Assembly (NCBI RefSeq): GCF_009728145.1 | Contig: NZ_WOCA01000005.1 | Span: forward strand, 124,001 to 188,000 | Origin: Ornithinibacillus caprae | GTDB taxonomy: Bacteria > Bacillota > Bacilli > Bacillales > Amphibacillaceae | DNA: 64,000 bases | Direction: 5' to 3' | In this document: one piece after another, positions 9,044-19,880 of the stretch | Layout: every line of letters starts with the position of its first letter | Numbering within the stretch: position 1 is the stretch's first letter | Notes under the pieces: generated by a model | The model's input: only the letters and a program-made list of their open reading frames with translations | The model's database searches: none | Told to the model about the DNA's origin: nothing | Program-made: the position numbers and the translations under genes

Positions 9044-9612
9044 TGTCCGATGTTCTCGCTCTCGTGTCCGATAATCCCGCTCTTGTGTCCGATGTTCTCC
9101 CTCTCGTGTCCGATGTTCTCCCTCTCGTGTCCGATGCTCTCCCTCTCGTGTCCGATGTTCTCCCTCTCGTGTCCGATATTCCCACTCTCGTGTCCGATAT
9201 TCCCACTCTTGTGTCCGATAATTCCACTCTCGTGTCCGATAATTCCACTCTTGTGTCCGATAATTCCGCTCTCGTGTCCGATAATCCCACTCTCGTGTCC
9301 GATAATCCCACTCTCGTGTCCGATGTTCTCCCTCTCGTGTCCGATGTTCTCCCTCTCGTGTCCGATGTTCTCCCTCTCGTGTCCGATGTTCTCCCTCTCG
9401 TGTCCGATGTTCTCCCTCTCGTGTCCGATGTTCTCGCTCTTGTGTCCGATAATCCCACTCTCGTGTCCGATAATTCCACTCTCGTGTCCGATAATCCCAC
9501 TCTCGCGTCCGATAATTCCACTCTCGCGTCCGATAATTCCACTCTCGTGTCCGATATTCCACTCTCGTGTCCGATATTCCCACTCTTGTGTCCGATAATC
9601 CCACTCTCGCGC
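9044..9612. repeat. 21-bp tandem repeat array 2 inside the pur operon (about 28 copies)
   Basis: The same family as array 1, same orientation, with GTGTCCGAT cores spaced 21 bp apart; one unit near 9551 has 20 bp. Two subtypes alternate in blocks: cores followed by GTTCTCCCTCTC (for example 9100-9170 and 9320-9420) and cores followed by AATCCCACTCTC or AATTCCACTCTC (9210-9310 and 9450-9600), showing block amplification. A few cores are GCGTCCGAT. It lies between purN and purH with no terminator seen, so it should be carried in the operon mRNA as an approximately 600-nt spacer. Long frames on both strands result from the 3n period. Confidence 0.95.
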
Positions 9613-9665
9613 CTGATGTTATAAACATCGAATCTCATGCTCTCTATCCAGTGCTTTCAAAAGGT

Positions 9666-10223
9666 TTAAGATAACAACTCATTAATCACCTTCGGATACA
9701 ATTGATGCTCCACCTGCTGAATACGTTTCGTTAATGAATCTTGTGTATCTGTAGGTAGGATTTCAACTACTTCTTGTGCAATAATCGGTCCTGTATCAAT
9801 GCCTTCATCAATATAGTGAACCGTAACCCCGGTCGTTTCCACTCCCGCTTGAAAGGCTTGCCCAATTGCATCTTTTCCTGGAAAAGATGGTAGTAACGAA
9901 GGATGTATGTTGACGATTTTTCCTTCGTACGCATGTAATAGGGTTGACCCAACGATACGCATGTAACCAGCTAAAAAGATCCAGCTAACTCCTCTATTTT
10001 CTAGTACACGTAATATCTCTTTTTCGTATGCTTCCTTCGAATCATAGTCTTTCGGATTAAATAAAAAAATAGGGATACCTGCTTTTGAAGCCTTTTCAAT
10101 AACTGCTGCCCCCGGCTGATCACATACCAGCAAACTAATCTCGCAGGTTAAATCATCCGTATCCAATAGAGCTTGAAAATTACTGCCTGTTCCTGATGCA
10201 AAGACTGCTGCTTTCATTTTCAT
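9666..10223 (-). CDS. purN: Phosphoribosylglycinamide formyltransferase PurN
   Basis: A 185-residue formyl-THF-dependent GAR transformylase, step 3 of the pathway. Markers are [15 protein letters not shown] at the N-terminus, the catalytic region [11 protein letters not shown] followed by [15 protein letters not shown] (the Asn-His pair of the family), and a later [17 protein letters not shown]. The frame opens at 10223, overlapping the purM stop by 4 bp; the ATG two codons on (10217) has better spacing to AGG and may be the true start. It is followed by the repeat array. Confidence 0.97.
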   Translation of the reverse strand: MKMKAAVFASGTGSNFQALLDTDDLTCEISLLVCDQPGAAVIEKASKAGIPIFLFNPKDYDSKEAYEKEILRVLENRGVSWIFLAGYMRIVGSTLLHAYEGKIVNIHPSLLPSFPGKDAIGQAFQAGVETTGVTVHYIDEGIDTGPIIAQEVVEILPTDTQDSLTKRIQQVEHQLYPKVINELLS

Positions 10224-11239
10224 GACCTGAAGTACACTCCTTCTTCAGTTACAACGCTACCGATCACGCGAGCATCCTCACCGTTTTCCCGTAATACCTC
10301 AAGTGTATGTTCTACATCTTCTTCAGCTATGACAAGCGTCATTCCCACTCCCATATTAAATACGCCGTACATTTCCTCATCCGATATCGAGCCCTTTTCT
10401 TGTAGGAAAGAAAAAATCTCAGGTACTTCCCAAGTCTGGCGGTCGAAAGTTGCCCCTAAACCATTCGGTAACATACGTGGAATGTTTTCATAGAATCCTC
10501 CACCTGTAATGTGAGATATACCTTTAACATTAATTTGATCTAACACAGTGTTAACTGGCTTGGCATAAATCTTTGTTGGCGTTAGCAATACGTCACCAAG
10601 TTTTTCTGATAAACCATCATAGATTTCATTTAAATGTAAGCCATCTACTAATTTACGTACTAATGAATAGCCATTTGAATGAATTCCACTTGATGGCAGG
10701 CCGATGATTACGTCTCCATCTGTAATAGATTCACCAGTAACTAGCTTTTCCTTTTCTGCAATACCGACAACGAATCCTGCAAGATCATATTCATTCTCTG
10801 CATACATACCAGGCATTTCTGCTGTTTCACCACCGATTAAGGCAGCTCCAGCTTGCACACAGCCATCAGAAATACCTGCAACAATTTGTTCGATCATCGC
10901 AGGATTATTTTTTCCACAAGCGATATAGTCGAGGAAAAATAAGGGCTTAGCCCCTTGTGCTACGATATCATTTACACACATAGCTACAAGGTCTATACCG
11001 ACCGTATCGTGTTTTTCTAGTTCAAAACCTAGTTTTAGCTTTGTGCCAACACCGTCTGTCCCAGAAACTAAAACAGGCTCTTTATAGTTAAAAGAGGTTA
11101 ATTCGAATAGTCCAGCAAAAGCACCAATTCCTCCTAGAACTTCGGAACGTCCTGTTTTGGCAATATGTTTTTTCATCCGTTCTACTGCTTCGTATCCCTT
11201 TTCTACATCTACCCCAGCTTCTTTATACACGTTTGACAT
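10220..11239 (-). CDS. purM: Phosphoribosylformylglycinamidine cyclo-ligase PurM
   Basis: A 339-residue AIR synthetase that closes the imidazole ring of FGAM using ATP. Markers are N-terminal [19 protein letters not shown], the conserved [13 protein letters not shown] (about residues 57-69), [34 protein letters not shown] and [16 protein letters not shown]. Length is typical. It lies between purF (15-bp gap) and purN (4-bp overlap), so it is translationally coupled to purN. Confidence 0.98.
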   Translation of the reverse strand: MSNVYKEAGVDVEKGYEAVERMKKHIAKTGRSEVLGGIGAFAGLFELTSFNYKEPVLVSGTDGVGTKLKLGFELEKHDTVGIDLVAMCVNDIVAQGAKPLFFLDYIACGKNNPAMIEQIVAGISDGCVQAGAALIGGETAEMPGMYAENEYDLAGFVVGIAEKEKLVTGESITDGDVIIGLPSSGIHSNGYSLVRKLVDGLHLNEIYDGLSEKLGDVLLTPTKIYAKPVNTVLDQINVKGISHITGGGFYENIPRMLPNGLGATFDRQTWEVPEIFSFLQEKGSISDEEMYGVFNMGVGMTLVIAEEDVEHTLEVLRENGEDARVIGSVVTEEGVYFRS

Positions 11240-11254
11240 ATTGACACCCTCTTT

Positions 11255-12664
11255 TTAACATCTTGTATAGGCTATTTCCTGTTGGTTTTTCTCTATTACT
11301 GGATAATTCCCTGTCATGCAAGCCATACAAACTCCTTGGTTTATGGAATCATTCTTTACAATTGCTTGTTCTAAGCCCTCTGCTGATAAATAGGCAACAC
11401 TATCCGCACCAATGATTTCACAAATTTCGTCAATGGAATGATTAGCGGCAATCAGCTCCTGTTTGGTCGACATATCAATCCCATAGTAGCAAGGATTCTG
11501 AATCGATGGAGAGGCAATTCGCACATGAACTTCCTTTGCACCGGCTTCCTTTAGCATCCGGACAATTCGTCTACTCGTTGTTCCCCTAACGATCGAATCA
11601 TCTATCATAATCACTCGTTTTCCTTCCACGATTCCCCTAACAGGTGATAATTTCATTTTTACACCTTGTTCACGTAATTCCTGGGAAGGCTGAATAAAGG
11701 TTCTGCCAGTATATCTATTTTTAATAAGTCCAATTTCATATGGGATTCCACTTTCTTCTGCATAGCCTATAGCAGCAGAGATACTTGAATCTGGTACTCC
11801 TGTTACAATGTCCGCTTCAACTGGGGATTCCTTCGCCAATTCAATCCCCATTTTTTTCCGTGACGCGTGGACATTTACCTCATTTAAATCACTATCCGGG
11901 CGGGAAAAATATACGTATTCCATCGCACAAAGCCTGCGTTGTTCTTGAGTTGCAAACCGTATCGTTTCCATCCCCATATCACTAATCGTGATTAGTTCTC
12001 CCGGTTGTACCTCTCGCTCATAAGTAGCACCAATAATATCAAAGGCACACGTCTCCGAAGCTACAACATAAGCATCTCCTAATCTACCAATCGATAATGG
12101 TCTAAGTCCTCTTGGATCAAGTGCAACATACATTTTATCTTCATTAAGTAGAATAAAAGCATATGCTCCAACTAAGCTTTGAAGCGCATCCGTTAAAGCT
12201 TCTTGTACCGATAGCTTTTCACTTCGTTTAATTAAATGGGCTAAAACCTCTGTATCAGAAGAGGTTTGCAAAATACTTCCTGTGCTTTCTAGTTCTCCTC
12301 TGAGTTTGAAGGCATTCATGATATTTCCGTTATGAGCTAATGCCATGCTGCCCGTTTGTGATCGAAATAACAGTGGCTGGACGTTATCAATCGTTCGTTC
12401 CCCTTGGGTCGCATAGCGGACATGCCCAATTGCTGCATGACCACTAAGCTTAGAAAAATCTACTCGTTTAAAAACATCATTAACGAGACCTTGCCCTTTA
12501 TGGAGCTTTAGGTTTTCACCATCTGTTGTAACAACGCCCGCACCTTCTTGACCACGATGCTGAAGAGCGTGAAGACCATAGTACGTAATTTCTGCTGCCT
12601 TTTCATGACCCCAAATACCAAACACACCACATTCTTCATTCAAACCTCTTATTTCAGCAAGCAT
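11255..12664 (-). CDS. purF: Amidophosphoribosyltransferase PurF
   Basis: A 469-residue enzyme for the committed step, PRPP plus glutamine to phosphoribosylamine. The start ATG at 12664 gives [11 protein letters not shown], an 11-residue propeptide ahead of the catalytic Cys (CGVFGIWG), exactly as in B. subtilis PurF; an upstream in-frame TTG at 12682 is less likely because the GGGG ribosome site lies between them. The PRPP loop [14 protein letters not shown] is present. [18 protein letters not shown] and GVCMACMTG supply the cysteines for the oxygen-sensitive [4Fe-4S] cluster of the Bacillus-type enzyme. It overlaps the purL end by 16 bp. Confidence 0.98.
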   Translation of the reverse strand: MLAEIRGLNEECGVFGIWGHEKAAEITYYGLHALQHRGQEGAGVVTTDGENLKLHKGQGLVNDVFKRVDFSKLSGHAAIGHVRYATQGERTIDNVQPLLFRSQTGSMALAHNGNIMNAFKLRGELESTGSILQTSSDTEVLAHLIKRSEKLSVQEALTDALQSLVGAYAFILLNEDKMYVALDPRGLRPLSIGRLGDAYVVASETCAFDIIGATYEREVQPGELITISDMGMETIRFATQEQRRLCAMEYVYFSRPDSDLNEVNVHASRKKMGIELAKESPVEADIVTGVPDSSISAAIGYAEESGIPYEIGLIKNRYTGRTFIQPSQELREQGVKMKLSPVRGIVEGKRVIMIDDSIVRGTTSRRIVRMLKEAGAKEVHVRIASPSIQNPCYYGIDMSTKQELIAANHSIDEICEIIGADSVAYLSAEGLEQAIVKNDSINQGVCMACMTGNYPVIEKNQQEIAYTRC

Positions 12665-14868
12665 GGGATAGCCCCTTTCCAAAGTTCACGTAAGTTTTCA
12701 ACATTTTCACGGATGATTTGGTGACCATTCGAGTGAACAACCATTTGTTCATCAGCCGTAACCACACCAATTTGAACTGCATCTATCATTACGCTTTCAA
12801 ATCGCTCTTTATTTTCGGGCTTCACAGATACGAGAAAACGTGATTGGGTTTCACTAAATAGTTGTACTGTTAAATCTCCATCTAGCTCTACATCTATGCC
12901 AAGACCGAGAACGTTAAAAACACTTTCTGCTAACGCAACGGCTAATCCGCCTTCTGCAAGATCATGAGCTGATTCCACCATGCCCTGCTGGATTGCTTCT
13001 AGAAGCTTCATTTGACGCCTTGCCTCTACTTGCAAATCAATAGCTGGAGCTTTTCCGCTATACGTACCTTCTAGAACATTTTGCAATTCACTGCCACCAA
13101 ATTCTTCCTTCGCTTCACCGATAACATAAATCAAGTCCCCAGCTACTTGGAAAAAGCTTGGTGTAATATGTGCTAATGATTCGTGTAGTCCCACCATTCC
13201 GACAATTGGAGTTGGAAAAATTGCTTTCCCTTTTGATTGGTTATATAACGATACATTCCCACTAATCACTGGTGTACCTAGCTCTGAACATGCCTTGCTC
13301 ATGCCTTCCACACTTTTTTCCATTTGCCAGAAAACCTCTGGATTGGTTGGATTACCGAAATTAAGTCCATCTGTTAACCCAAGGGGGCGTGCACCAGAAC
13401 AAACGATATTACGTGCTGCTTCTGCAACAGCGATTTTTCCACCTGCTTCAGGATCCAAATAAATATACCGAGAATTACAATCCGTTGTAATGGCTAATGC
13501 CTTATCCACACCTTTTATCCGAACAACCGCCGCATCCGATCCCGGTGTTACGACAGTATTTGTCTGTACCATCGAATCATATTGATCGTACACCCATTCC
13601 TTACTCGCAATGGTTGGTTGCTGCAGGAGCTGTTTAAGCATTTCCGCATGATTCTCTACTGTTGGAACTTCTGTTTCCATTGCTTGGAACTCTTTATAAT
13701 AATGAGCTTCTGCAGAAGGCATATGATACACTGGTGCTTCTTCTGCTAATGCATCAACTGGAATCTCTGCTTGAACTTCCCCATGTTGAGTAATTCGGAA
13801 TACTTTCTCCTCCACGACATGCCCAACAGCTACTGCTTGTAAGCCATATTTTTCAAACACATCTATAATTTCTTGTTCACGACCTTTTTTTACAACCATC
13901 AGCATACGTTCTTGTGATTCAGAAAGCATTAATTCGTAAGCATTCATGTTTTGCTCACGCTGTGGAACCAAATCTAAATTCATTTCCATTCCAGTACCAG
14001 CTTTACTCGCCATTTCACTAGCAGATGAAGTCAGTCCAGCTGCTCCCATATCTTGCATACCTACTAATGCATCGGAGTGAATCACTTCTAAGCAAGCTTC
14101 AATTAATAATTTTTCCATAAACGGATCACCAACTTGAACCGCTGGACGGTCCTTATCTGAGTCCTCTGCTAAATCATCCGAAGCAAATGTCGCACCATGA
14201 ATCCCATCACGACCAGTAGGAGCACCAGCATAGAGAACGGTGTTTCCTATTCCAGCCGCAATCCCTTTTTGAATTTCATCATGATTGATTAATCCAATAC
14301 ACATCGCATTTACAAGTGGATTGTCTTCATAGCTGTCATCAAATTGAACCTCTCCACCTACTGTAGGAACACCGACACAGTTTCCATATCCAGCAATTCC
14401 GTTTACTACTTCAGAAAAAAGATATTTCACTCGATCTGTCGTCAAGTTCCCAAAACGTAACGAGTTCATCAATGCAATGGGACGAGCCCCCATGGAAAAC
14501 ACATCACGAATAATTCCGCCAACTCCAGTCGCAGCACCTTGATATGGCTCAACTGCAGATGGATGGTTGTGACTTTCTATTTTAAAAACAACCGCCTGAT
14601 TATCACCAATATCGATAATTCCAGCTCCTTCACCAGGTCCTTGCAGAACATGAGGTGCTTTGGTTGGGAACTTCTTTAAAAGTGGTTTAGACGTTTTATA
14701 GCTACAGTGTTCTGACCACATCACAGAAAAAATTCCGGTTTCTGTAAAATTTGGAAGACGTCCCAGGATTTTTTGGATTAATTCAAACTCCTGGTCACTT
14801 AACCCCATATCTTGGTATAGTTTTTCACGTTCTATTTGCTCTGGGCTAATCTTATGCGTTTGCAACAT
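12649..14868 (-). CDS. purL: FGAM synthase large subunit PurL
   Basis: A 739-residue small-type PurL, the ATP-dependent synthetase subunit converting FGAR to FGAM together with PurQ and PurS. Recognisable motifs are [19 protein letters not shown] near residue 50, [38 protein letters not shown], and in the second half [18 protein letters not shown] and [11 protein letters not shown]. There is no glutaminase domain; that activity is the separate purQ, as in Gram-positives and archaea. The ATG at 14868 overlaps the purQ 3' end by 17 bp, indicating translational coupling. Confidence 0.98.
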   Translation of the reverse strand: MLQTHKISPEQIEREKLYQDMGLSDQEFELIQKILGRLPNFTETGIFSVMWSEHCSYKTSKPLLKKFPTKAPHVLQGPGEGAGIIDIGDNQAVVFKIESHNHPSAVEPYQGAATGVGGIIRDVFSMGARPIALMNSLRFGNLTTDRVKYLFSEVVNGIAGYGNCVGVPTVGGEVQFDDSYEDNPLVNAMCIGLINHDEIQKGIAAGIGNTVLYAGAPTGRDGIHGATFASDDLAEDSDKDRPAVQVGDPFMEKLLIEACLEVIHSDALVGMQDMGAAGLTSSASEMASKAGTGMEMNLDLVPQREQNMNAYELMLSESQERMLMVVKKGREQEIIDVFEKYGLQAVAVGHVVEEKVFRITQHGEVQAEIPVDALAEEAPVYHMPSAEAHYYKEFQAMETEVPTVENHAEMLKQLLQQPTIASKEWVYDQYDSMVQTNTVVTPGSDAAVVRIKGVDKALAITTDCNSRYIYLDPEAGGKIAVAEAARNIVCSGARPLGLTDGLNFGNPTNPEVFWQMEKSVEGMSKACSELGTPVISGNVSLYNQSKGKAIFPTPIVGMVGLHESLAHITPSFFQVAGDLIYVIGEAKEEFGGSELQNVLEGTYSGKAPAIDLQVEARRQMKLLEAIQQGMVESAHDLAEGGLAVALAESVFNVLGLGIDVELDGDLTVQLFSETQSRFLVSVKPENKERFESVMIDAVQIGVVTADEQMVVHSNGHQIIRENVENLRELWKGAIPCLLK

Positions 14869-15538
14869 AGTGGGATTCCCTCCAGTTCTGAACTAATGAC
14901 TTAAATAATGTTAACCCATCATCACTGCCAAGTAGCGATTCTACAGCACGCTCTGGATGAGGCATCATTCCGAGGACGTTCCCCTCTTTATTGATAATGC
15001 CTGCAATGTCAGCAACCGATCCGTTTGGATTGTTTCGATACGTAAGTACAATTTGATTATTCGTTTGTAGGTCGGCTAGCGTTTGCGCATCACAGAAATA
15101 ATTCCCTTCTCCATGTGCAATTGGAAACCGAACAACTTCACCTTTTGTATACCCTGTCGTAAACATCGTTTGATTATTTTCCACTATCAATTCTTCTTGG
15201 TGACACATAAAGGATAGCTTCTCATTACGCATTAACGCACCAGGCAACAACCCCGTTTCCGTTAGTACCTGGAAACCATTACAAACCCCTAGTACCGGCT
15301 TCCCTTTGGCCGCATGCTCTTTCACCTGCTTCATTACATCGGATGTTGCTGCAACTGCACCCGAACGTAAATAATCCCCATACGAAAACCCACCAGGTAA
15401 TAAAATTCCATCATAGTCTGCTAGATTGCTATTTTCATACCAAACTAACTCCGCTTCTTCCCCTAACACATCTTTTACTGCATGATACATATCTCGGTCA
15501 CAGTTTGATCCTGGAAAAACAACGACAGCAAACCTCAC
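14852..15538 (-). CDS. purQ: FGAM synthase glutaminase subunit PurQ
   Basis: A 228-residue class I glutamine amidotransferase providing ammonia to PurL. The nucleophile Cys is in [12 protein letters not shown] (about residues 85-96), and the His-Glu pair in [10 protein letters not shown] near the C-terminus. [10 protein letters not shown] and [12 protein letters not shown] are further family markers. It starts with GTG at 15538, whose bases overlap the purS stop codon. Length is typical. Confidence 0.98.
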   Translation of the reverse strand: MRFAVVVFPGSNCDRDMYHAVKDVLGEEAELVWYENSNLADYDGILLPGGFSYGDYLRSGAVAATSDVMKQVKEHAAKGKPVLGVCNGFQVLTETGLLPGALMRNEKLSFMCHQEELIVENNQTMFTTGYTKGEVVRFPIAHGEGNYFCDAQTLADLQTNNQIVLTYRNNPNGSVADIAGIINKEGNVLGMMPHPERAVESLLGSDDGLTLFKSLVQNWRESHYVANA

Positions 15539-15786
15539 GAGCGAACAGCCTCCTCTACGTCAAAGCTGTAATCCTCAATAACTGGATTCGCAAGCAATTT
15601 ATCACACATTTCTTTGATTCGTGCCTCTAAGTTTGGCCCATCTTCAACCTGTAGCTCAATATATTTCCCGACACGTGCTCCCTGTACCTCTTGATACCCT
15701 AAAGAATTCAATGATTCCTGGATTGCTTTCCCTTGTGGATCTAAAACACCTTGCTTTAAAGTAACGAACACAGTTACGTTTCTCAT
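15535..15786 (-). CDS. purS: FGAM synthase subunit PurS
   Basis: An 83-residue protein of the PurS family that bridges PurQ and PurL in the three-part FGAM synthase. Markers are the N-terminal [16 protein letters not shown] and GKYIELQV, then [11 protein letters not shown]. It begins with an ATGA overlap with the purC stop and ends in a GTGA overlap with the purQ start, so the three genes are tightly coupled. Confidence 0.97.
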   Translation of the reverse strand: MRNVTVFVTLKQGVLDPQGKAIQESLNSLGYQEVQGARVGKYIELQVEDGPNLEARIKEMCDKLLANPVIEDYSFDVEEAVRS

Positions 15787-16496
15787 GACCTTGCCTCCAG
15801 ACGTTGTAATATTTCTTCATATACTTCAACTAAATCACCAATCCCTTGGCGAAACACATCCTTATCCATTTTTTCACTTGTCGTACGATCCCAGAGTCTA
15901 CATGTATCTGGTGAAACCTCATCAGATAACACGATCATTCCATCCTGTAGACGACCAAATTCAAGCTTAAAGTCTATTAACTCTAGATTTATAGATTGAA
16001 ATAATTCGCGAAGAGCCGTATTTATTTCCAATGCTTTCGCTTTTATCTCGTTTAATTCCTTATACGTAATATCTGTCAAAAGCAGTGCATGATCATCATT
16101 TATTAATGGATCATCCAAATCATCATTCTTGTAAAACAATTCAATTAAAGGTGGATTGAATGGGGTTTTTTCCTCAAACCCCAATCGCTTCACAATACTT
16201 CCAGTTGCAAGATTTCGAACAACTACCTCTAACGGAATAATTTTTGTTTCATACACAAGCTGTTCCGTTTCATTTAATCTTTCTATAAAATGACTTTTAA
16301 TTCTGTGCTCATGTAAATAAGGGAAAATTCGAGCTGAAATTTCATTATTTAAACGCCCTTTTCCCATAAAACTTGCTTTCTTTTTCCCATTAAATGCAGT
16401 CGCATCATTCTTATAGGACAGAATTAATTGATCTTTTGCTGATTTGGAACGATACACTTTTTTGGCTTTTCCTTCATAAACAAGCTCTGCTTTCAT
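15783..16496 (-). CDS. purC: SAICAR synthetase PurC
   Basis: A 237-residue ATP-dependent ligase joining CAIR and aspartate. Markers are YEGKAKKVYRS near the N-terminus, ISARIFPYL, PLEVVVRNLATGSIVKR and LIDFKLEFGR, then LSDEVSPDTCRLWD. Length is typical of Bacillus PurC. The ATG at 16496 has GAGGTG upstream and lies 11 bp after purB. Confidence 0.98.
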   Translation of the reverse strand: MKAELVYEGKAKKVYRSKSAKDQLILSYKNDATAFNGKKKASFMGKGRLNNEISARIFPYLHEHRIKSHFIERLNETEQLVYETKIIPLEVVVRNLATGSIVKRLGFEEKTPFNPPLIELFYKNDDLDDPLINDDHALLLTDITYKELNEIKAKALEINTALRELFQSINLELIDFKLEFGRLQDGMIVLSDEVSPDTCRLWDRTTSEKMDKDVFRQGIGDLVEVYEEILQRLEARS

Positions 16497-16507
16497 TTTT
16501 AGTCACC

Positions 16508-17803
16508 TCAGCTTAAGCCAATGCGTTCAAAAATGGCATCAACATTTTTTAGATGGTAGGTATAATCAAAACAATTTTCAATTTCATCTTCTGATAATAA
16601 CGAAGTAATCTGTTCATCAGCTCTTACAAGCTCTCTAAAATGTGTTTCTGTTTCCCATGCTTCCATCGCTTTCGGCTGTACAATATCATAAGCAGCTTCG
16701 CGAGCCATTCCTTTGTCAATTAAAGCTAATAGCACACGCTGCGAGAAAATAACACCATGTGTTTTATCAATGTTTCGCTTCATATTTTCTGGGAATACCG
16801 TTAAATTCTTAACAATATTTCCGAACCGATTCAACATATAATTAAGTGCAATCGTAGCATCTGGTAAAATAACACGTTCTGCTGAAGAATGAGAGATATC
16901 GCGTTCATGCCATAAGGAGACATTTTCATAAGCAGTTACCATATGTCCACGAATCACCCTAGCCATTCCAGTCATATTTTCTGAACCAATCGGATTTCGT
17001 TTATGTGGCATTGCAGAAGAACCTTTTTGACCTTTCGCAAAAAACTCTTCCACCTCACGAGTTTCCGTTTTTTGCAATCCACGAATTTCCGTAGCCATTT
17101 TTTCAATTGAAGTTGCAATCAAAGCTAACGTTGAGATGTACGCCGCATGACGATCACGTTGTAATGTTTGTGTAGATACTGGTGCTGGGGATAACCCCAA
17201 TTCTTCACAAACATATTGTTCCACAAAAGGATCGATGTTCGCATACGTACCAACAGCACCAGAGAGTTTTCCGAACTCAATATTTTCAGCAGCAAGCTCA
17301 AATCGTTCGACATTCCGTTTCATTTCTTCATACCATAAAGCTAATTTCAAGCCAAAAGTTGTTGGTTCTGCATGAACTCCATGTGTTCTTCCCATCATCA
17401 CCGTATGTTTATGTTCGATTGCTTTATTTTTTAAGATCTCAATGAAGTTATGCAAGTCTTTACGAATAATTTCATTCGCTTGTTTTAATAAGTACGATAA
17501 TGCCGTATCTACAACGTCCGTGGAAGTTAATCCGTAATGCACCCACTTCCGTTCTTCGCCAAGTGTTTCGGATACAGCACGAGTAAATGCAACCACATCA
17601 TGTCTTGTTTGTTGTTCTATTTCATAAATACGATTGATATCAAACGATGCATTTTCTCTTAGCCTTTTCACATCTTCTTTAGGGATTATGCCAAGTTCAC
17701 TCCATGCTTCACAGGCCAAAATTTCTACCTCTAACCATGCTTTAAATTTATTTTCCTCTGTCCAAATCGATCCCATTTCTTCTCTGGTGTAGCGTTCAAT
17801 CAT
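16508..17803 (-). CDS. purB: Adenylosuccinate lyase PurB
   Basis: A 431-residue fumarase-superfamily lyase acting twice, on SAICAR and on adenylosuccinate. The signature loop [20 protein letters not shown] is at about residues 261-280, with the catalytic Ser in the flexible loop; [13 protein letters not shown] and [16 protein letters not shown] are the other conserved regions. The ATG at 17803 overlaps the purK stop by one base (TAATG) and has GGAGG 7 bp upstream. Confidence 0.98.
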   Translation of the reverse strand: MIERYTREEMGSIWTEENKFKAWLEVEILACEAWSELGIIPKEDVKRLRENASFDINRIYEIEQQTRHDVVAFTRAVSETLGEERKWVHYGLTSTDVVDTALSYLLKQANEIIRKDLHNFIEILKNKAIEHKHTVMMGRTHGVHAEPTTFGLKLALWYEEMKRNVERFELAAENIEFGKLSGAVGTYANIDPFVEQYVCEELGLSPAPVSTQTLQRDRHAAYISTLALIATSIEKMATEIRGLQKTETREVEEFFAKGQKGSSAMPHKRNPIGSENMTGMARVIRGHMVTAYENVSLWHERDISHSSAERVILPDATIALNYMLNRFGNIVKNLTVFPENMKRNIDKTHGVIFSQRVLLALIDKGMAREAAYDIVQPKAMEAWETETHFRELVRADEQITSLLSEDEIENCFDYTYHLKNVDAIFERIGLS

Positions 17804-18921
17804 TATTTTGCCTCCTCAAACTGTCTAATCTGTTCTTCAATTGTTTCGCCAATAAAGGTAATATGCCCCATTTTACGTTTTGGTTTCGCCTCACCTTTTC
17901 CATATAAATGAACAAATCCATTCGAATGCTGTGCCATCGCTTGCAATGTTGGTACAACACCTTCCCCTAGGATATTAATCATTTTTGCCGGTTTTAATAA
18001 TTCTACTTTCATTAGTGGTAACCCACATACTGCTCGAATATGCTGAGCAAATTGAGAAATATTACATGCTTCAATGGTGTAGTGACCAGAATTATGTGGG
18101 CGTGGTGCCATTTCATTAATATAGATCTGTTCACCAGCAACAAACATTTCAATCGCGAATGTTCCTACCACGTTCATTTTATTTGCTATTAAAGCTGTCG
18201 CTTCTTTTGCTTGTTTCTGTACGTAATCAGATACGTTTGCAGGAACCGTTGTTTGATATAGAATGTGATCTCTATGTTCATTTTCTGCAACTGGGAAAAA
18301 TTCTATCGCTCCTGATTGAGATCTTGTAAAAATAACGGAAATTTCTTTATCAAATGATACCCATTCCTCGATAATGCAATGTCTGTAAGTTTCAGCAAAA
18401 TCAATTGCTGCCTGACGATCAGCATCCGTAGCTAATTTTAATTGTCCCTTTCCGTCATATCCGCCACGACATGTCTTGATGACAGCAGGATACGATAATT
18501 CTTGTAAAGCTGTTTCACATTCCAACCCATTATTTACAATCCGAAAATCCGGTATCGGTAAGTCTAACTCTTTCATCAGATTCTTTTCTTCTTCTCGGTT
18601 TTGTGTTACTTGTAACGCATACGCACCCTGTGGTAGTTTTCCATGTTGTTCAATGTATGTTGCTGCATGTAAATCAACGTTTTCAAATTCATACGTAATG
18701 ACATCACTAATATCAGTTAATTCCTTTATCGCATCCAGATCATCATATGCTGCAACTATCTGCTGATCCGAAACCTGTGCTGTTGGGCAATTAGGGGTTG
18801 GATCAAGTACAGCTACGTTATAACCCATATATTTTGCGGCAATTGCCATCATACGACCTAACTGACCACCGCCGATAATTCCAATTGTTTGTTGTGGAAG
18901 AATGATGTTATTTGTTTGCAA
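17803..18921 (-). CDS. purK: N5-carboxyaminoimidazole ribonucleotide synthase PurK
   Basis: A 372-residue ATP-grasp enzyme making N5-CAIR from AIR, bicarbonate and ATP. Markers are [18 protein letters not shown] at residues 13-30, [12 protein letters not shown] (ATP-grasp loop), [13 protein letters not shown] and [18 protein letters not shown]. It starts with TTG at 18921, 6 bp after GAGGG, inside the last codons of purE. It supplies the substrate for the neighbouring PurE mutase. Confidence 0.97.
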   Translation of the reverse strand: MQTNNIILPQQTIGIIGGGQLGRMMAIAAKYMGYNVAVLDPTPNCPTAQVSDQQIVAAYDDLDAIKELTDISDVITYEFENVDLHAATYIEQHGKLPQGAYALQVTQNREEEKNLMKELDLPIPDFRIVNNGLECETALQELSYPAVIKTCRGGYDGKGQLKLATDADRQAAIDFAETYRHCIIEEWVSFDKEISVIFTRSQSGAIEFFPVAENEHRDHILYQTTVPANVSDYVQKQAKEATALIANKMNVVGTFAIEMFVAGEQIYINEMAPRPHNSGHYTIEACNISQFAQHIRAVCGLPLMKVELLKPAKMINILGEGVVPTLQAMAQHSNGFVHLYGKGEAKPKRKMGHITFIGETIEEQIRQFEEAK

Positions 18922-19399
18922 GTTCTTCCCTCATTTCTGTTACTTTTTGTTGCATGGTTTCACGATACGTATCTAGTTTTGCTGCTACATAGCTATCAAA
19001 AGCACCAATCATTTCAGCAGCTAAAAGACCCGCATTTGTTGCTCCTGCTTTTCCGATCGCTACTGTCGCAGTTGGTACTCCGCCTGGCATCTGAACGATT
19101 GAAAGAAGGGAGTCCATCCCATTTAGTGCCTTACTTTGAACAGGAACACCAATTACCGGTAACGTTGTTTGCGACGCTACCATCCCCGGTAGGTGTGCTG
19201 CACCACCTGCACCAGCAATAATTATTTTGAGACCGCGTTCACGAGCTGTTTTAGCATAATCAAACATCTGATCTGGTGTACGATGTGCAGAAATAACATC
19301 CTTTTCATAAGGAATTTGTAGCTCATCAAGAACGGCACATGTATGCTGCATTGTTTCCCAATCTGAAATACTCCCCATGATGACACCTACTGTAGCCAT
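18908..19399 (-). CDS. purE: N5-CAIR mutase PurE
   Basis: A 163-residue class I PurE converting N5-CAIR to CAIR. Markers are [16 protein letters not shown] at the N-terminus, [13 protein letters not shown] with the catalytic His, [16 protein letters not shown] and [24 protein letters not shown] broken by usual substitutions. The ATG at 19399 is chosen because AGAGGAG lies 6 bp upstream; an in-frame ATG at 19417 precedes that site. It is the first gene of the purine operon, 138 bp downstream of the riboswitch terminator. Confidence 0.98.
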   Translation of the reverse strand: MATVGVIMGSISDWETMQHTCAVLDELQIPYEKDVISAHRTPDQMFDYAKTARERGLKIIIAGAGGAAHLPGMVASQTTLPVIGVPVQSKALNGMDSLLSIVQMPGGVPTATVAIGKAGATNAGLLAAEMIGAFDSYVAAKLDTYRETMQQKVTEMREELANK

Positions 19400-19536
19400 T
19401 TCATCTCCTCTTTCCATATTAAATTCGGTTTTTTAGAAAACTTGGCTATTGCCCAAACTTTTGTTGAAAGAATGTTTATGCTTTCTTATCTGCCTAGTAA
19501 ATTCACAACAAATCTATCTATCTTGTAGGATCAAAT

Positions 19537-19586
19537 TAAAAAAGTCTACTCGTCTCCCTCAATACCTGAGAGAAGATGAATAGACT
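19537..19586 (-). terminator. Riboswitch-controlled terminator of the pur leader
   Basis: On the minus strand a stem of about 19 bp, from AGTCTATTCATC to GACGAGTAGACT with a GGTAT loop, is followed by six T residues. Part of its 5' arm (19567-19579) can instead pair with 19698-19710 next to the aptamer, giving a mutually exclusive antiterminator. Confidence 0.9.
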
Positions 19587-19697
19587 AATTCAAATCATTC
19601 ATAAACTTGGCTTACATCAAGCCTTCGTTCACTTGGCAGAATGGAAAATCCCAACTTTCCCATCTGACTAGAAACAGATCATTGCTTACACAATGAC

Positions 19698-19775
19698 TCA
19701 TCTTCCCCCATAGTCCAGCATTTACGGTGCCGGGTAGAGACTTCATTGGCCATATCCCAAGAAATATATGAGGTT
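19698..19775 (-). ncRNA. Guanine riboswitch aptamer (purE leader)
   Basis: The minus strand shows the purine-riboswitch hallmarks: GGATATGGC, then AGTCTCTACC (one base off the usual GTTTCTACC), then ACCGTAAAT and GGACTATG. P1 pairs CCTCATA with TATGGGG. The base before UAUG in GACUAUG is C, the guanine-specific choice (adenine aptamers have U). Ligand binding closes P1 and frees the terminator arm, so guanine should switch the operon off. Confidence 0.95.
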
Positions 19776-19796
19776 CCGTATTCAATTCTCGGTTTA

Positions 19797-19826
19797 AGCA
19801 TACCAAATAGCTTATAGAAATGTCAA
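19797..19826 (-). promoter_or_regulatory. purE: Sigma-A promoter of the pur operon
   Basis: On the minus strand TTGACA, an 18-bp spacer and TATGCT. Transcription would start about 10-15 bp before the aptamer, as needed for riboswitch control. Confidence 0.8.
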
Positions 19827-19830
19827 TAAA

Positions 19831-19873
19831 ACATCGAACGTTTTCACGGAATTTTATATTAATGTTCGGATTC
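19831..19873. promoter_or_regulatory. Two inverted PurR boxes upstream of purE
   Basis: The Bacillus PurBox consensus is AWWWCCGAACWWT. The minus strand has AATCCGAACATT (19861-19872), and the + strand has ACATCGAACGTTT (19831-19843), one base off, in opposite orientation with 17 bp between them. They lie just upstream of the -35 box, the usual PurR operator layout. The repressor gene itself is not in the window. Confidence 0.78.
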
Positions 19874-19880
19874 TACTTAA

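Noticed and set aside
8965-9638. Frames of 187-219 codons through array 2
   Set aside because: Same cause. Open frames occur on both strands in several phases, which real genes do not show. The one after purN is kept only as a remark.
19612-19806. 64-codon minus-strand frame in the pur leader
   Set aside because: It covers the guanine aptamer and its expression platform; no ribosome site.
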